A stretch of 60,915 nucleotides of DNA, from assembly GCF_025821625.1 (NCBI RefSeq), contig NZ_JACKSH010000016.1, positions 446 to 61,360 on the forward strand. Reading direction: 5' to 3'. Of the stretch, positions 11,033 through 20,135 are shown in pieces (positions within the stretch are counted from its first letter, which is position 1; the number at the start of each line of letters is the position of its first letter). Under the pieces are notes generated by a model that worked only from the letters and a program-made list of their open reading frames with translations, made no database searches and was not told where the DNA came from. Source of the stretch: Mycolicibacterium pyrenivorans (GTDB taxonomy: Bacteria; Actinomycetota; Actinomycetes; Mycobacteriales; Mycobacteriaceae). Position numbers and translations under genes: made by a program.

Positions 11033-12438
11033 AGTTCCTCCAGTTTCGGTGTGCGTCGATGCCACTCGGTGGCCGACTGATAGGCCTGCCCCACCCGCAG
11101 CACCAGCGCGTCGGCGTGCCGGGGGCCGACGATCTGCAGGCCGACCGGCAGGCCGGCGGCGGTGAAGCCGCACGGCACGCTCAGCGCGGGCTGCTGGGTC
11201 AGGTTGAACGGGTAGGTGTAGGGCGTCCAACTCGTCCAGTCCGGCGAGGCCGATCCGTCCGGGACGTCCCGGCCGACGCCGAACGCGGGCAGCGGCAGCG
11301 TCGGGGTCACCAGCACGTCGTAGCGCTGGTGGAACCGACCCATCAACTGCCCCAACTGCATTCGGACCGCGGTGGCGTCCAGGTAGTCCGACGCCGAGAA
11401 CGCCGTGCCGGTCTGCGCGGTGCGCAGCAGCCCCGCGTCGGCGCGGCCCGCCAACGTCGCCAGGTCGGCAGTGCCATCCAGATAGCCTTCCAGCACCTTG
11501 GCCTCCCCGGAGAACCACAGCACGTGGAACGCCTCCACCGGGTCGGGGAAACCCGGGTCGACCTCGTCGACCACCGCCCCCGCGTCGTCCAGCACCGCCA
11601 CGGCGGCGCGCACCGCGGCGTCGACATCCGGGTCGTTGCGGACGAAGCCCAGGTTCGGCGAGTACGCGATCCGCAGGCCGGCCACCCCGTCGTCGAGGCC
11701 GTCGAGGAACGACCCGGGCGGCGTCGGCAGCGCCGACCAGTCGCGCGCGTCGAACCCGGTGATCACGTCCAGCAGCGCCGCGGTGTCGCGCACGGTCCGC
11801 GTCATCGGACCGACGTGCGCCAGCGTCCCGAACGGGCTCGGCGGGTAGTGCGGGACCAGACCGTAGGTCGGCTTGAGCGCGACGGTGCCGGTGAAGGCCG
11901 CCGGAATGCGCACGGAGCCACCGCCGTCCGTGCCGACCGACCACGCGCCCATGCCCAGCCCGACCGCCGCCGCGCTGCCCCCGCTGGACCCGCCCGCCGT
12001 CATGCCCGGATGCCACGGGTTGCCGGTCGCCCCGTACCGCAGCGAGTCGGTGACGCCCTTCCACGCGTACTCCGGCGTCGTCGTCTTGCCCAGGAACACC
12101 GCGCCGGTCTCCCGCAACCGCGCCACGCACGGCGCGTCCTCGTCCCACGGACCCGCTGCGTCGATCAGCGCGCTGCCGCGCAGCGTCGGCCAGCCGCGGG
12201 TCCACAGCACGTCCTTGATCGACGTCGGCACCCCGTCGCCGGGCCCGAGCGGCTCCCCGGCGTGCCAGCGGGCCTCCGATTCCCTGGCCGCCGCGAGCGC
12301 CCCCTCGGCGTCCACCAGCACGAAGGCGTTGACCGCCGGGTCGTGGCGCTCGATCGCGTCCAGCGCGGCCCGGGTGGCCTCCACCGGGGAGATGCTCCGA
12401 TCACGGTAGCCCGCAACGAGTTCGGTGGCCTCCATCAT
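11029..12438 (-). CDS. Amidase signature family enzyme
   Basis: 469 residues. The Ser-cisSer-Lys triad is visible: Lys in PTSIKDVLWTRG, and the two serines in TAGGSSGGSAAAV followed by GTDGGGSVRIPAAFTG. The enzyme hydrolyses a carboxamide to acid plus ammonia. The start is set at ATG 12438, overlapping the preceding stop (TGATG); an in-frame ATG three bases later and GTG 12441 are alternatives. It is the middle gene of a tightly coupled reverse-strand operon: dehydrogenase, amidase, DUF3830. In context its substrate is probably the half-amide of a dicarboxylic acid or a related amide; this is inference. Confidence 0.88.
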   Translation of the reverse strand: MMEATELVAGYRDRSISPVEATRAALDAIERHDPAVNAFVLVDAEGALAAARESEARWHAGEPLGPGDGVPTSIKDVLWTRGWPTLRGSALIDAAGPWDEDAPCVARLRETGAVFLGKTTTPEYAWKGVTDSLRYGATGNPWHPGMTAGGSSGGSAAAVGLGMGAWSVGTDGGGSVRIPAAFTGTVALKPTYGLVPHYPPSPFGTLAHVGPMTRTVRDTAALLDVITGFDARDWSALPTPPGSFLDGLDDGVAGLRIAYSPNLGFVRNDPDVDAAVRAAVAVLDDAGAVVDEVDPGFPDPVEAFHVLWFSGEAKVLEGYLDGTADLATLAGRADAGLLRTAQTGTAFSASDYLDATAVRMQLGQLMGRFHQRYDVLVTPTLPLPAFGVGRDVPDGSASPDWTSWTPYTYPFNLTQQPALSVPCGFTAAGLPVGLQIVGPRHADALVLRVGQAYQSATEWHRRTPKLEEL

Positions 12439-13415
12439 CACGGCGCCGCACCCGGCACGTAGCCCAGCGCCTTGTCCACGACGTTGTGCAGCGGTTCGCC
12501 GGCCAGCCAGCGCCGCGCGTTGGCCGCGAACTGGGCGGCCAACACGTCACGCCAGCCGACGACGTCGGCCGACATGTGCGCGGTGATCGTCACGTTGGGC
12601 GCGTCCCACAGCGGGTGGTCGGCGGGCAGCGGTTCGGTGTCGAACACGTCGAGCGTCGCTCCCCCGATCTCGCCTTCGGTCAGCGCCGCCAGCAGTGCGG
12701 CCTCGTCGACCATCGGGCCGCGGGCGATGTTCACCAGATGCGCGTCGGGCTTCATCGCGGCCAACACTGCCGCATCGACCAGGCCGCGCGTCGCCGGGGT
12801 CAGCGGGGCGGCCAGGATCAGATGGTCACACCACCCGGCATGCGCGGAAAGGGTTGCGCTGTCGATGATCTCACCGAAGTCGGGATCCTCGGCGACGGCC
12901 CGCCGTCCCGCCCCGCGGACCACCATCCCGGCCGCGCGCAGCAGCCTGGCGGTCTCGCGGCCGATGCCGCCGGTGCCCACCACCAACGCGGTGGCGCCGG
13001 TGATGGCGCGCGTCTCGCGGTGCCGCCACTCGTGGCGGCGCTGCAGGTCGAAGCTGGTGCGGCTGTCCTTGGCGTGGGCCAGCACGGCGCCGAGCACGTA
13101 CTCGGCCAGCGGCCGGTCGAACACCCCGCGCGCGTTGGTCACCACGACCTCGGAGGCCCGAAGGTCGTCGAACAGCAGGGTGTCCACCCCTGCGGCGGTG
13201 ATGTGAATCCACTCCAGGTCCGTCGCCCGGTCCCACACATCGGCCACGGCGCTGGAGAAGAAGTCCCACAGCAGCAACGCCCGCGCTCCGCGGACCGCCT
13301 CGGCCAGCCCGTCGGCGGTGCAGAACCGCAGCTCAGCGTCCAGATCCTCGAGCCCCGGTGGCCGGTCCTCCGCCATGGCGCACAGCACCGCGACAACCGG
13401 TCTCGTTCGAGGCAC
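12438..13415 (-). CDS. D-2-hydroxyacid dehydrogenase family (NAD-binding)
   Basis: 325 residues with a GTG start. The Rossmann motif GTGGIGRETARLL is in the middle. The substrate Arg is in VNIARGPMVDE, the catalytic Glu in FDTEPLPADHPLW, and the catalytic His in ITAHMS. Enzymes of this group reduce a 2-oxoacid or oxidise a 2-hydroxyacid with NAD(P). A TTGACA -35-like box on the reverse strand overlaps the operator at 13445-13456, with TAGCCT 18 bases downstream, which places the start of transcription close to the GTG (little or no leader). First gene of the operon with the amidase and DUF3830. Confidence 0.88.
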   Translation of the reverse strand: MPRTRPVVAVLCAMAEDRPPGLEDLDAELRFCTADGLAEAVRGARALLLWDFFSSAVADVWDRATDLEWIHITAAGVDTLLFDDLRASEVVVTNARGVFDRPLAEYVLGAVLAHAKDSRTSFDLQRRHEWRHRETRAITGATALVVGTGGIGRETARLLRAAGMVVRGAGRRAVAEDPDFGEIIDSATLSAHAGWCDHLILAAPLTPATRGLVDAAVLAAMKPDAHLVNIARGPMVDEAALLAALTEGEIGGATLDVFDTEPLPADHPLWDAPNVTITAHMSADVVGWRDVLAAQFAANARRWLAGEPLHNVVDKALGYVPGAAP

Positions 13416-13444
13416 GGGGTCGAGGCTAGGAATCGAACCGTCTG

Positions 13445-13456
13445 ATTGTCAACAAT
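13445..13456. promoter_or_regulatory. Operator 1, ATTGT-CA-ACAAT (probable GntR site)
   Basis: A perfect inverted repeat ATTGT/ACAAT around a 2-bp centre, extended to GATTGT...ACAATC. It lies between the divergent 2-hydroxyacid dehydrogenase and first isomerase genes. It overlaps the TTGACA of the reverse-strand promoter, consistent with repression. It fits the half-site form TNGT-N-ACNA known for FadR-subfamily GntR proteins, and the GntR gene is 1.5 kb away in the same cluster. Confidence 0.7.
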
Positions 13457-13496
13457 CGGACTTGCGGGCGGGTCGCATCGGCCCCACACTGTGAAA

Positions 13497-14219
13497 ATGA
13501 AGCCGTCGCCACCCCTACTGCAGGCCGGAATCGGGGTCGTCGTACCCTACGATTTCGCGCTTGACCGGGAGTTATGGCGATGGCTGCCCGACGACGTCAG
13601 CCTGCACCTCACCCGGATGCCCTACGCCCCGATGGCGGCGACCATGGAGATGGCGATGCACATCTCCGACCCGGAGACCGCCGCCCACTGCGTAGCCGAC
13701 ATCTCCGCAGTATCGCCGCTGGTCACCGCCTACGCCTGCACGTCGGGCAGCTTCGTCGGCGGCCCGGCAGGCGAACAGGCCCTGGTGGCCTCCATGCTCG
13801 CGGCAGGCGCACCCGCAGCGCTGACCACCAGCGGCGCCCTGCTCGACGCGCTGCGCCACATGGGCATCCGCCGGCTCGCCATCGCCACCCCGTACACCGC
13901 GGACCTGACGGTGGGACTGACCGCCTACCTCGGCGAGGCCGGGATCGAGGTCACCGCCGCCGCCGGCCTCGGGCTGATCTCCGACATCTGGACGGTGCCC
14001 CACGACGTCACCGCCCAACTGGTGCGCCACACCGACAACGACCAGGCAGAAGCCGTGTTCATCAGCTGCACCAACATGCCCACCTACGACGTGATCGCCC
14101 CGCTCGAAGGCGAACTGCGCAAGCCCGTGCTGACCGCCAACCAGGTCACCATGTGGCTGGCGCTGGGCCTGATCGGCCGCAAGGCCGTCGGCCCCGGCCA
14201 GCAGCTGATGGAGCGCTGA
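13497..14219 (+). CDS. Maleate isomerase / arylmalonate decarboxylase-family enzyme (two-Cys form)
   Basis: 240 residues from ATG 13497 (GTG 13491 is possible). It belongs to the Asp/Glu racemase superfamily. The first catalytic Cys is in TAYACTSGSFVGG and the second in VFISCTNMPTYD, the two-Cys arrangement used for cis-trans isomerisation of maleate or racemisation. The TANQVTMWLALGLIG end is typical of the maleate isomerase group. The enzyme probably acts on a small dicarboxylic or 2-substituted acid. A paralogue follows 73 bp downstream. Confidence 0.82.
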   Translation: MKPSPPLLQAGIGVVVPYDFALDRELWRWLPDDVSLHLTRMPYAPMAATMEMAMHISDPETAAHCVADISAVSPLVTAYACTSGSFVGGPAGEQALVASMLAAGAPAALTTSGALLDALRHMGIRRLAIATPYTADLTVGLTAYLGEAGIEVTAAAGLGLISDIWTVPHDVTAQLVRHTDNDQAEAVFISCTNMPTYDVIAPLEGELRKPVLTANQVTMWLALGLIGRKAVGPGQQLMER

Positions 14220-14247
14220 GCACCGACGCCGAACCCCTGCCGCTAAC

Positions 14248-14259
14248 ATTGTTGACAAT
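14248..14259. promoter_or_regulatory. Operator 2, ATTGT-TG-ACAAT (probable GntR site)
   Basis: The same 12-bp inverted repeat as operator 1, read on the opposite strand, placed 34 bp before the second isomerase start. It contains TTGACA, so it again coincides with a -35-like box. Two identical sites in the only two long leader regions of this cluster argue for one common regulator, most simply the GntR protein encoded at 15009-15677. Confidence 0.7.
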
Positions 14260-14292
14260 CCACTCATTTCGGTGTCAGCCAAGGAGGGCCGC

Positions 14293-15012
14293 ATGCCGAC
14301 GGTCGGCCTGCTCTACCCCGGCCACAGCGCCGAGGACGACTTCCCCGCACTCGAGGACCGGATCGCCGGGGCGGTGCGGCTGCCGGTGGTGATCACCTCC
14401 GTCGGTGAGGACGCCCACCGCGTCGACGCCCTGCTCGACCTCGGCAGCGACACCCGCCTGGCCGACGGCGCCGCGCAACTGGCGCCCGAGAACCCGGACG
14501 CGGTGATGTGGGCGTGCACCTCGGGCAGCTTCGTGTTCGGCGTGCAGGGCGCCCGCGACCAGGTGTCCGCGGTCGCCGCCGCCGCCGGGGTGCCTGCCTC
14601 CTCCACGTCCCTGGCGTTCGTCGACGCGCTGCGTCACCTCGGGATCGACAGGGTCGCCGTCGCGGCGTCCTACCCCGACGACGTCGCCCAGCACTTCGTC
14701 GGCTTCCTGTCCGCCGGCGGCGTGCAGGTGGTGTCGATGGGCAGCCACGGCATCTACACCGCCGCCGAGGTCGGCACGCTGGAACCCGGCCAGGTCGTCG
14801 CGATGGTCACCGCCGCCGACCACCCCGACGCCGAGGCGGTGCTGGTCCCCGACACCGCGATGCACACCCTCGCGATCATCGAGGACCTGGAGACCGCGGT
14901 CGGCAAGCCGGTGCTGACCGCCAACCAGGTCACGGTGTGGAAAGGCCTGGAACTGCTCGGGCCGGTGCCGGCCTTACCCGGGCTCGGCGCGCTGTTCGGG
15001 GGTGGCCGGTGA
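14293..15012 (+). CDS. Asp/Glu racemase-superfamily enzyme, paralogue lacking the second catalytic Cys
   Basis: 239 residues, ATG 14293 with AAGGAGG at 14281. It aligns throughout with the upstream isomerase: WACTSGSFVFGVQG keeps the first Cys, and TANQVTVWKGLELLG matches the end. Where the neighbour has ISCTNMPT this protein has VPDTAMHT, so the second Cys is Asp. A one-Cys enzyme of this fold could still act as a decarboxylase or a one-base isomerase, or form a heteromer with its neighbour. The stop overlaps the GntR start. Confidence 0.82.
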   Translation: MPTVGLLYPGHSAEDDFPALEDRIAGAVRLPVVITSVGEDAHRVDALLDLGSDTRLADGAAQLAPENPDAVMWACTSGSFVFGVQGARDQVSAVAAAAGVPASSTSLAFVDALRHLGIDRVAVAASYPDDVAQHFVGFLSAGGVQVVSMGSHGIYTAAEVGTLEPGQVVAMVTAADHPDAEAVLVPDTAMHTLAIIEDLETAVGKPVLTANQVTVWKGLELLGPVPALPGLGALFGGGR

Positions 15013-15677
15013 CCAGCCACATCGGCCCGCTGGTGCAGGAGACGACGCCCAGCATCATCGCCGACAAGCTGCGGGCGGCGATCGGCCACGGCGAGCTGGA
15101 ACCCGGCGCGCAGCTCGGCGAGGCGGAACTGGCGCGCCAGCTCGGGGTCAGCCGCGGTCCGCTGCGCGAGGGCATGCAGCGCCTCACCCAGGAGGGGCTG
15201 CTGGTCGCGATCCGCAACCGCGGCATCTTCGTCACCGAATTGACCCCCGACGACGTCCGCGACATGTACCTGGCCCGCGAGGCCGTCGAGCGCGCCGCCG
15301 CCCGCAAGATCCTCGGCGGCGCCTACGTCAAGGCGGGCGACGAGCTGCTGTTGATCGTCGACCAGATGGGCCGGGCCATCACCTCGGCGGAGGCCAGCGA
15401 GCTCGACATCGCCTTCCACGAGCGGCTCGTGGAGCTCTCCGGGAGCCCGCGGCTGGCGCGGATGCACCAGACGTTCATCACCGAGACGCGGATGTGCATC
15501 CACGCCCTGGCCGAGAGCTACGCCAAGTCCGACTACCGCGAGCAGGAGCACCGCATCCTGGCGTCGGCGATCCGCTCGGGCGACCGCGACCGCACCGACG
15601 AGCTGTTGGTGGCCCACATGGACGACGCGCTGGCCAGGCTGATCGACCAGGACGAGGCCGTATTCAGCCCATCTTGA
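15009..15677 (+). CDS. GntR-family regulator, FCD (FadR) subfamily
   Basis: 222 residues from a GTG that overlaps the preceding stop. The N-terminal winged helix carries GELEPGAQLGEAELARQLGV and SRGPLREGMQRL. The all-helical FCD ligand domain follows, with metal-site residues in ELDIAFHERLVELSG and a final EQEHRILASAIRSGD...AHMDDAL. The FCD pocket usually binds a small organic acid through a metal, which suits a regulator of carboxylic acid catabolism. The two ATTGTNNACAAT sites upstream are its likely operators. The 3' end overlaps the aldehyde dehydrogenase gene by 14 bp in convergent orientation. Confidence 0.9.
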   Translation: MTSHIGPLVQETTPSIIADKLRAAIGHGELEPGAQLGEAELARQLGVSRGPLREGMQRLTQEGLLVAIRNRGIFVTELTPDDVRDMYLAREAVERAAARKILGGAYVKAGDELLLIVDQMGRAITSAEASELDIAFHERLVELSGSPRLARMHQTFITETRMCIHALAESYAKSDYREQEHRILASAIRSGDRDRTDELLVAHMDDALARLIDQDEAVFSPS

Positions 15678-17130
15678 TGCCGATGTACTTCGTCTCCAGG
15701 AACTCGTCGATGCCCACCGACCCACCCTCTCGGCCCAGCCCCGAGGCCTTCACGCCGCCGAACGGCGCGGCCGGGTTGGACACCACGCCCTGGTTCAGGC
15801 CCACCATCCCGGTCTCCAACGCCTCGGCGACCCGCAGCGCCCGGCGCAGATTGTTGGTGAAAACGTAAGACACCAAACCGTATTCGGTGTCGTTGGCGGC
15901 CGCGACGGCCTCCTCCTCTGTCTCGAACGCGGTCAGCGGCGCGACGGGCCCGAAGATCTCCTGCGCGGACATCTGCGCGTCACGCGGCACACCGGTCAGC
16001 ACCGTGGGCGGATAGAAGAACCCCGCACCGCCGGGCGCCGAGCCGCCGGTCAGGACGGAGGCGCCGCGGGCGACGGCGTCGTCGACCAGCGTCTGCACCT
16101 TGCGCAGGGCGGCGTCGTCGATCAGCGGACCGACCTTGACGCCGGCCTCGGTGCCCCGGCCGACGGGCAGCGCCGCCATCCGCTCGGCCAGCATGCGGCC
16201 GAACTCGTCGATGATCGACGAGTGGACGTAGATCCGGTTGGCCGCGGTGCACGCCTCCCCCATGTTGCGCATCTTGGCCGCCACCGCGCCCTCGACGGCC
16301 TCCTCGAGATCGGCGTCGTCGAACACCAGCAGCGGCGCGTTGCCGCCGAGTTCCATCGACGTGCGCAGGATCTTCTCCGCGCACTGCTCCAGCAGCAACC
16401 GGCCCACCTGGGTCGACCCGGTGAACGACAGCTTGCGGGCCAGCCCCGACCTGATCATCGGCTCCAGCACCCCGCCGGCGTCGGTGGTGGTGATGCAGTT
16501 GACGGCGCCGGCGGGCAGCCCGGCCTCGGTGAGGATGTCCATCAGCGCCAGCATCGACAGCGGCGTCTGCGGGGCCGGCTTGATGACGCTGGTGCACCCG
16601 GCGGCGATGGCCGGGCCGAGCTTGCGGGTGCCCATCGCCATCGGGAAGTTCCACGGCGTGATCAGCAGGCACGGCCCCACCGGCTGACGGGCGACCAGGA
16701 AGCGCGAGCCGCCGGCCGGCGCGGTCTGGTATCCGCCGTCGATCCGCTCCGCCTCGCCGGCGGAGTGCCGGAAGAACTCTGCGGCATAGGCGATCTCACC
16801 GCGGGCCTCGGCCAGCGGCTTGCCCATCTCCAGCGTCATCAGCAACGCCAGGTCGTCGATGCGCTCGTGCAGCAACCCGAACGCGCGGGTGAGAATGTCG
16901 GCGCGCTCCCGCGGCGGGGTGGCGGCGAAGCCCGGTTGCGCGGCGACCGCGGCGTCCAGCGCCGCCCGGCCCTCCTGCGGGGCGGCGTCGGCGACCGCGC
17001 ACAGCGTCGCGCCCGAGGACGGGTCGAGCACCTCGGAGGTGCGCCCGCCGCTGGCGTCCACCCACGTGCCGTCGATGAACAGTCGCTTGTCGACGGCGTC
17101 GACGACCCGGGCTTCGTCGCAGGAGTCCAC
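15664..17130 (-). CDS. NAD(P)-dependent aldehyde dehydrogenase, succinate-semialdehyde dehydrogenase type
   Basis: About 488 residues from GTG 17130, the usual length for the family. Key features are TPWNFPMAMGTRKLGPA (cofactor region), FTGSTQVGRLL, the general base Glu in MELGGNAPLLVF and the nucleophile Cys in MGEACTAANRIYV. Closest overall to GabD-type succinate-semialdehyde dehydrogenases, though malonate- or other semialdehydes are possible. The gene starts 3-5 bp after the transporter stop, so the two form an operon read away from sseA. Confidence 0.88.
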   Translation of the reverse strand: MDSCDEARVVDAVDKRLFIDGTWVDASGGRTSEVLDPSSGATLCAVADAAPQEGRAALDAAVAAQPGFAATPPRERADILTRAFGLLHERIDDLALLMTLEMGKPLAEARGEIAYAAEFFRHSAGEAERIDGGYQTAPAGGSRFLVARQPVGPCLLITPWNFPMAMGTRKLGPAIAAGCTSVIKPAPQTPLSMLALMDILTEAGLPAGAVNCITTTDAGGVLEPMIRSGLARKLSFTGSTQVGRLLLEQCAEKILRTSMELGGNAPLLVFDDADLEEAVEGAVAAKMRNMGEACTAANRIYVHSSIIDEFGRMLAERMAALPVGRGTEAGVKVGPLIDDAALRKVQTLVDDAVARGASVLTGGSAPGGAGFFYPPTVLTGVPRDAQMSAQEIFGPVAPLTAFETEEEAVAAANDTEYGLVSYVFTNNLRRALRVAEALETGMVGLNQGVVSNPAAPFGGVKASGLGREGGSVGIDEFLETKYIGIKMG

Positions 17131-17132
17131 CG

Positions 17133-18512
17133 TCAGGACCGGCTCCCCGCCGTCTCGTACTCCAACTGCGGCGGCGCCTCCGGCGTGCCGGGGATCTCGG
17201 TGCCGTTGATCGGGCAGCGGGTGGTCTCGGGCACCCGCGACAGCGCGATCATCCCGACGACCACCGCGCCCATCATGTAGAACGCCGGCCACAGGTTGTT
17301 GCCGGACTCGGTGACCAGCCACTCGTTGACCGCAGGCGCGGTGCCGCCGAAGATCGACGTCGACACGTTGTAGGCGATCGCGAAGCCCGCGAAGCGCACC
17401 TGCGTCGGGAACATCGCCGGGAACATCGCCGAGATCGTCGCCAGCTGAGGCACATACAGCAGGCCCAGCACCGCGAAGCCGATGATCGCCCCCACCACAC
17501 CGGTGGACATCAACATGAACATCGGGACCACCGCGACGAACAGACCGGCCAGCGACACCCACCACAGCGGTTTGCGGCCGACCCGGTCGGACAGGTGCCC
17601 GGCGAACGGCACGAACACCATCATCGCCAGCATGCCGATGATCGGCACCACCAGCGAGAAGTTGGTGGACAGCCCGATGGACTGCTCGAGGTAGGTCGGC
17701 ATGTAGCTCAGCAGCGTGTAGTTCACGACGTTGAGCGCCACCACCAGGCCGACGAGCTTCAGGATCGGCGCCCAGTAACGGGTGATGAGGTCCTTGAACT
17801 CCGAACCGACGTTCTCCTCTTCCTTGCCCTGCGCCTCCAGTTCCCGGAACACCGGGGTGTCCTCGAGCCTGGTCCGAAGGTAGATGCCGACGATGCCGAG
17901 CGGCGCCGCGATCAGGAACGGCAGGCGCCAGCCCCAGCTGCCCATCTGGTCGTCGCTGAGCACCGCGGAGAACCCCAGCATCATCAGCGCGCCCGCGGAA
18001 AAGCCTGCCAGCGTGCCGAATTCGAGGAAGCTGCCCATGAAGCCGCGGCGGCGCGCCGGCGCGTACTCGGCCATGAAGGTGGCCGCCCCGCCGTACTCGC
18101 CGCCGGTGGAGAAGCCCTGGACCATCCGCAGGAACACCATCAGCACCGGCGCCCAGAACCCGATCGAGTCATACGACGGCACCAGGCCGACACAGAAGGT
18201 GGCGGTGGCCATCAGCACGATGGTGATCGCCAGGATCTGCCTGCGGCCGAGCCGGTCACCGAGCGGCCCCCAGACGAACCCGCCCAGGGGGCGCACCAGG
18301 AACGACACCGCGAAGGTCGTCAGGGCGAACAGCGTGGCTTCCGCGGTGTCGCCGGGGAAGATGGCCGCCGAGATGTAGGTGACGCCGTAGGCGTAGAGGC
18401 CGTAGTCGAACCACTCGGTGGCGTTGCCGATCGCCGACGCCGCGATGGCCTTCTTCAGTACCGCAGGTGACGGTTCCTCCTGGGTGGCGGCGGGTTCGTC
18501 GGGGCGGCTCAT
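17133..18512 (-). CDS. MFS transporter, metabolite:H+ symporter (MHS) family
   Basis: 459 residues from ATG 18512, behind GAGGAG. Twelve predicted membrane segments. MHS signatures are IGNATEWFDYGLYAYG at the N-terminus, PLGDRLGRRQIL between helices 2 and 3, and QGFSTGGEYGGAATFMAEY in helix 4-5. MHS carriers import small carboxylates or zwitterions with protons (KgtP, ProP, citrate and dicarboxylate carriers). With the aldehyde dehydrogenase next to it and the acid-processing genes beyond, it probably brings in the substrate of this cluster. Confidence 0.9.
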   Translation of the reverse strand: MSRPDEPAATQEEPSPAVLKKAIAASAIGNATEWFDYGLYAYGVTYISAAIFPGDTAEATLFALTTFAVSFLVRPLGGFVWGPLGDRLGRRQILAITIVLMATATFCVGLVPSYDSIGFWAPVLMVFLRMVQGFSTGGEYGGAATFMAEYAPARRRGFMGSFLEFGTLAGFSAGALMMLGFSAVLSDDQMGSWGWRLPFLIAAPLGIVGIYLRTRLEDTPVFRELEAQGKEEENVGSEFKDLITRYWAPILKLVGLVVALNVVNYTLLSYMPTYLEQSIGLSTNFSLVVPIIGMLAMMVFVPFAGHLSDRVGRKPLWWVSLAGLFVAVVPMFMLMSTGVVGAIIGFAVLGLLYVPQLATISAMFPAMFPTQVRFAGFAIAYNVSTSIFGGTAPAVNEWLVTESGNNLWPAFYMMGAVVVGMIALSRVPETTRCPINGTEIPGTPEAPPQLEYETAGSRS

Positions 18513-18687
18513 CGGGAGCTCCTCAAGTCGGGGACGGTGTCGGAAGGCTGCTCCACGCCGGCAACGATGCGTCACGCGGACCAATCAAGATCGGCTGCAC
18601 CTGTCCCCCGTACCCAAGAAACGGGATTTCAAACGGTCGATCTCGGAGCCCCCCGACCCACGGGTGCTGCGACGGTAGGCTGACCAT

Positions 18688-19584
18688 GTGCCGCTACCTG
18701 CTGATCCCAGCCCCACACTGCAGTCCTACGCCCACCCCGGACGGTTGGTCACCGCCGACTGGCTGTCCGGCAACCTCGGCCGCCCAGGCCTGGCCATCGT
18801 CGAGTCCGACGAGGACGTGCTGCTCTACGACACCGGCCACATCCCCGGCGCGGTCAAGATCGACTGGCACACCGACCTCAACGACCCGCACGTGCGTGAC
18901 TACATCACCGGCGAGCAGTTCGCCGAGCTGATGAACCGCAAGGGCATCGCGCGTGACGACACCGTCGTCATCTACGGCGACAAGAGCAACTGGTGGGCCG
19001 CCTACGCGCTGTGGGTGTTCACGCTGTTCGGCCACCCCGACGTGCGCCTGCTCGACGGCGGACGCAACCTGTGGATCTCCGACGGTCGCGACACCACCCT
19101 GGACGTGCCGTCCAGGCAGACCACCGGCTACCCCGTCGTCGAGCGCGACGACGCCCCGATCCGCGCGTTCAAGGAGGACGTCCTGTCGGTACTGGGCAAG
19201 CGGCCGCTGATCGACGTGCGGTCCCCGCAGGAGTACACCGGCGAACGCACCCACATGCCCGATTACCCCGAGGAAGGCGCGCTGCGCGGCGGCCACATCC
19301 CGACCGCGGTGTCGATCCCGTGGGCCAAGGCCGCGCTGGACAACGGCAAGTTCCGCAGCCGCCCCGAACTCGAGGAGCTCTACGCCGACTTCCTCGATCC
19401 CGAGAACAAGACGGTGGTGTACTGCCGCATCGGCGAGCGTTCCAGCCACACCTGGTTCGTGCTGACCCACCTGCTCGGCCTGCCCGGCGTGCGTAACTAC
19501 GACGGCTCCTGGACCGAGTGGGGCAACGCGGTGCGCGTCCCCGTCGCGGTGGGAGACGAGCCGGGCGAGGCGCCCTCGCCATGA
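18688..19584 (+). CDS. sseA: Thiosulfate/3-mercaptopyruvate sulfurtransferase (two-domain rhodanese)
   Basis: 298 residues, GTG start. Two rhodanese domains: an inactive N-terminal one ([19 protein letters not shown] region) and a C-terminal one with the persulfide Cys in [15 protein letters not shown] nearby ATG at 18686 is out of frame. Followed directly by a SufE-like gene with ATGA overlap, as in M. tuberculosis Rv3283-Rv3284. It transfers sulfane sulfur from mercaptopyruvate or thiosulfate to an acceptor. Confidence 0.93.
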   Translation: MPLPADPSPTLQSYAHPGRLVTADWLSGNLGRPGLAIVESDEDVLLYDTGHIPGAVKIDWHTDLNDPHVRDYITGEQFAELMNRKGIARDDTVVIYGDKSNWWAAYALWVFTLFGHPDVRLLDGGRNLWISDGRDTTLDVPSRQTTGYPVVERDDAPIRAFKEDVLSVLGKRPLIDVRSPQEYTGERTHMPDYPEEGALRGGHIPTAVSIPWAKAALDNGKFRSRPELEELYADFLDPENKTVVYCRIGERSSHTWFVLTHLLGLPGVRNYDGSWTEWGNAVRVPVAVGDEPGEAPSP

Positions 19585-19994
19585 CCGGTATGCCGGCCGC
19601 ACTGGCCGAGGTGGTGTCGGACTTCAAGGAGGTCGACGGCCAGGACAAGCTCGCCATGCTGCTCGAGTTCGCCAACGAACTCCCGGAACTGCCCGCCGAC
19701 CTCGAAGAGGCGGCGATGGAGCCGGTGCCCGAATGCCAGTCGCCGCTGTTCCTGCACGTCGACGCCGAGGATCGCTCGCGGGTGCGGCTGTACTTCAGCG
19801 CGCCGGCCGAGGCCCCGACCACCCGTGGGTTCGCCGCGATCCTGGCTGCCGGCCTGGACCGGCAATCGGCCGCCGATATCCTCGCCGTCCCCGACGACTT
19901 CTACGGCGATCTGGGGCTGGCGGCGCTGATCAGCCCGTTGCGGCTGCGCGGCATGTCGGCGATGCTGTCCCGGATCAAGCGTCGTTTGCAGTAG
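19581..19994 (+). CDS. SufE-like sulfur acceptor protein
   Basis: 137 residues. The SufE fold is recognisable from [17 protein letters not shown], the Cys loop [12 protein letters not shown] and [24 protein letters not shown]. The Cys accepts persulfide sulfur from a desulfurase or, given the overlapping sseA, from the rhodanese. The start ATG overlaps the sseA stop, showing translational coupling. Corresponds to Rv3284. Confidence 0.88.
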   Translation: MTGMPAALAEVVSDFKEVDGQDKLAMLLEFANELPELPADLEEAAMEPVPECQSPLFLHVDAEDRSRVRLYFSAPAEAPTTRGFAAILAAGLDRQSAADILAVPDDFYGDLGLAALISPLRLRGMSAMLSRIKRRLQ

Positions 19995-20135
19995 AAGCGG
20001 CTCTGCGGTCGAAAGCCGTTGTTTTCTAAGGGCTTCCGAAGAGTGCGCCGACCACCGTGCGCTAGCTGTTAGGGTGCAGAACAACCAGGTGATCGACAGC
20101 GTTCTGACAGCGACTATTCAGGAGACTCACAGAAA

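Noticed and set aside
11059..12462. 467-codon forward frame opposite the amidase
   Set aside because: Arg/Gln/Val-rich antisense shadow; the amidase triad on the reverse strand is clear.
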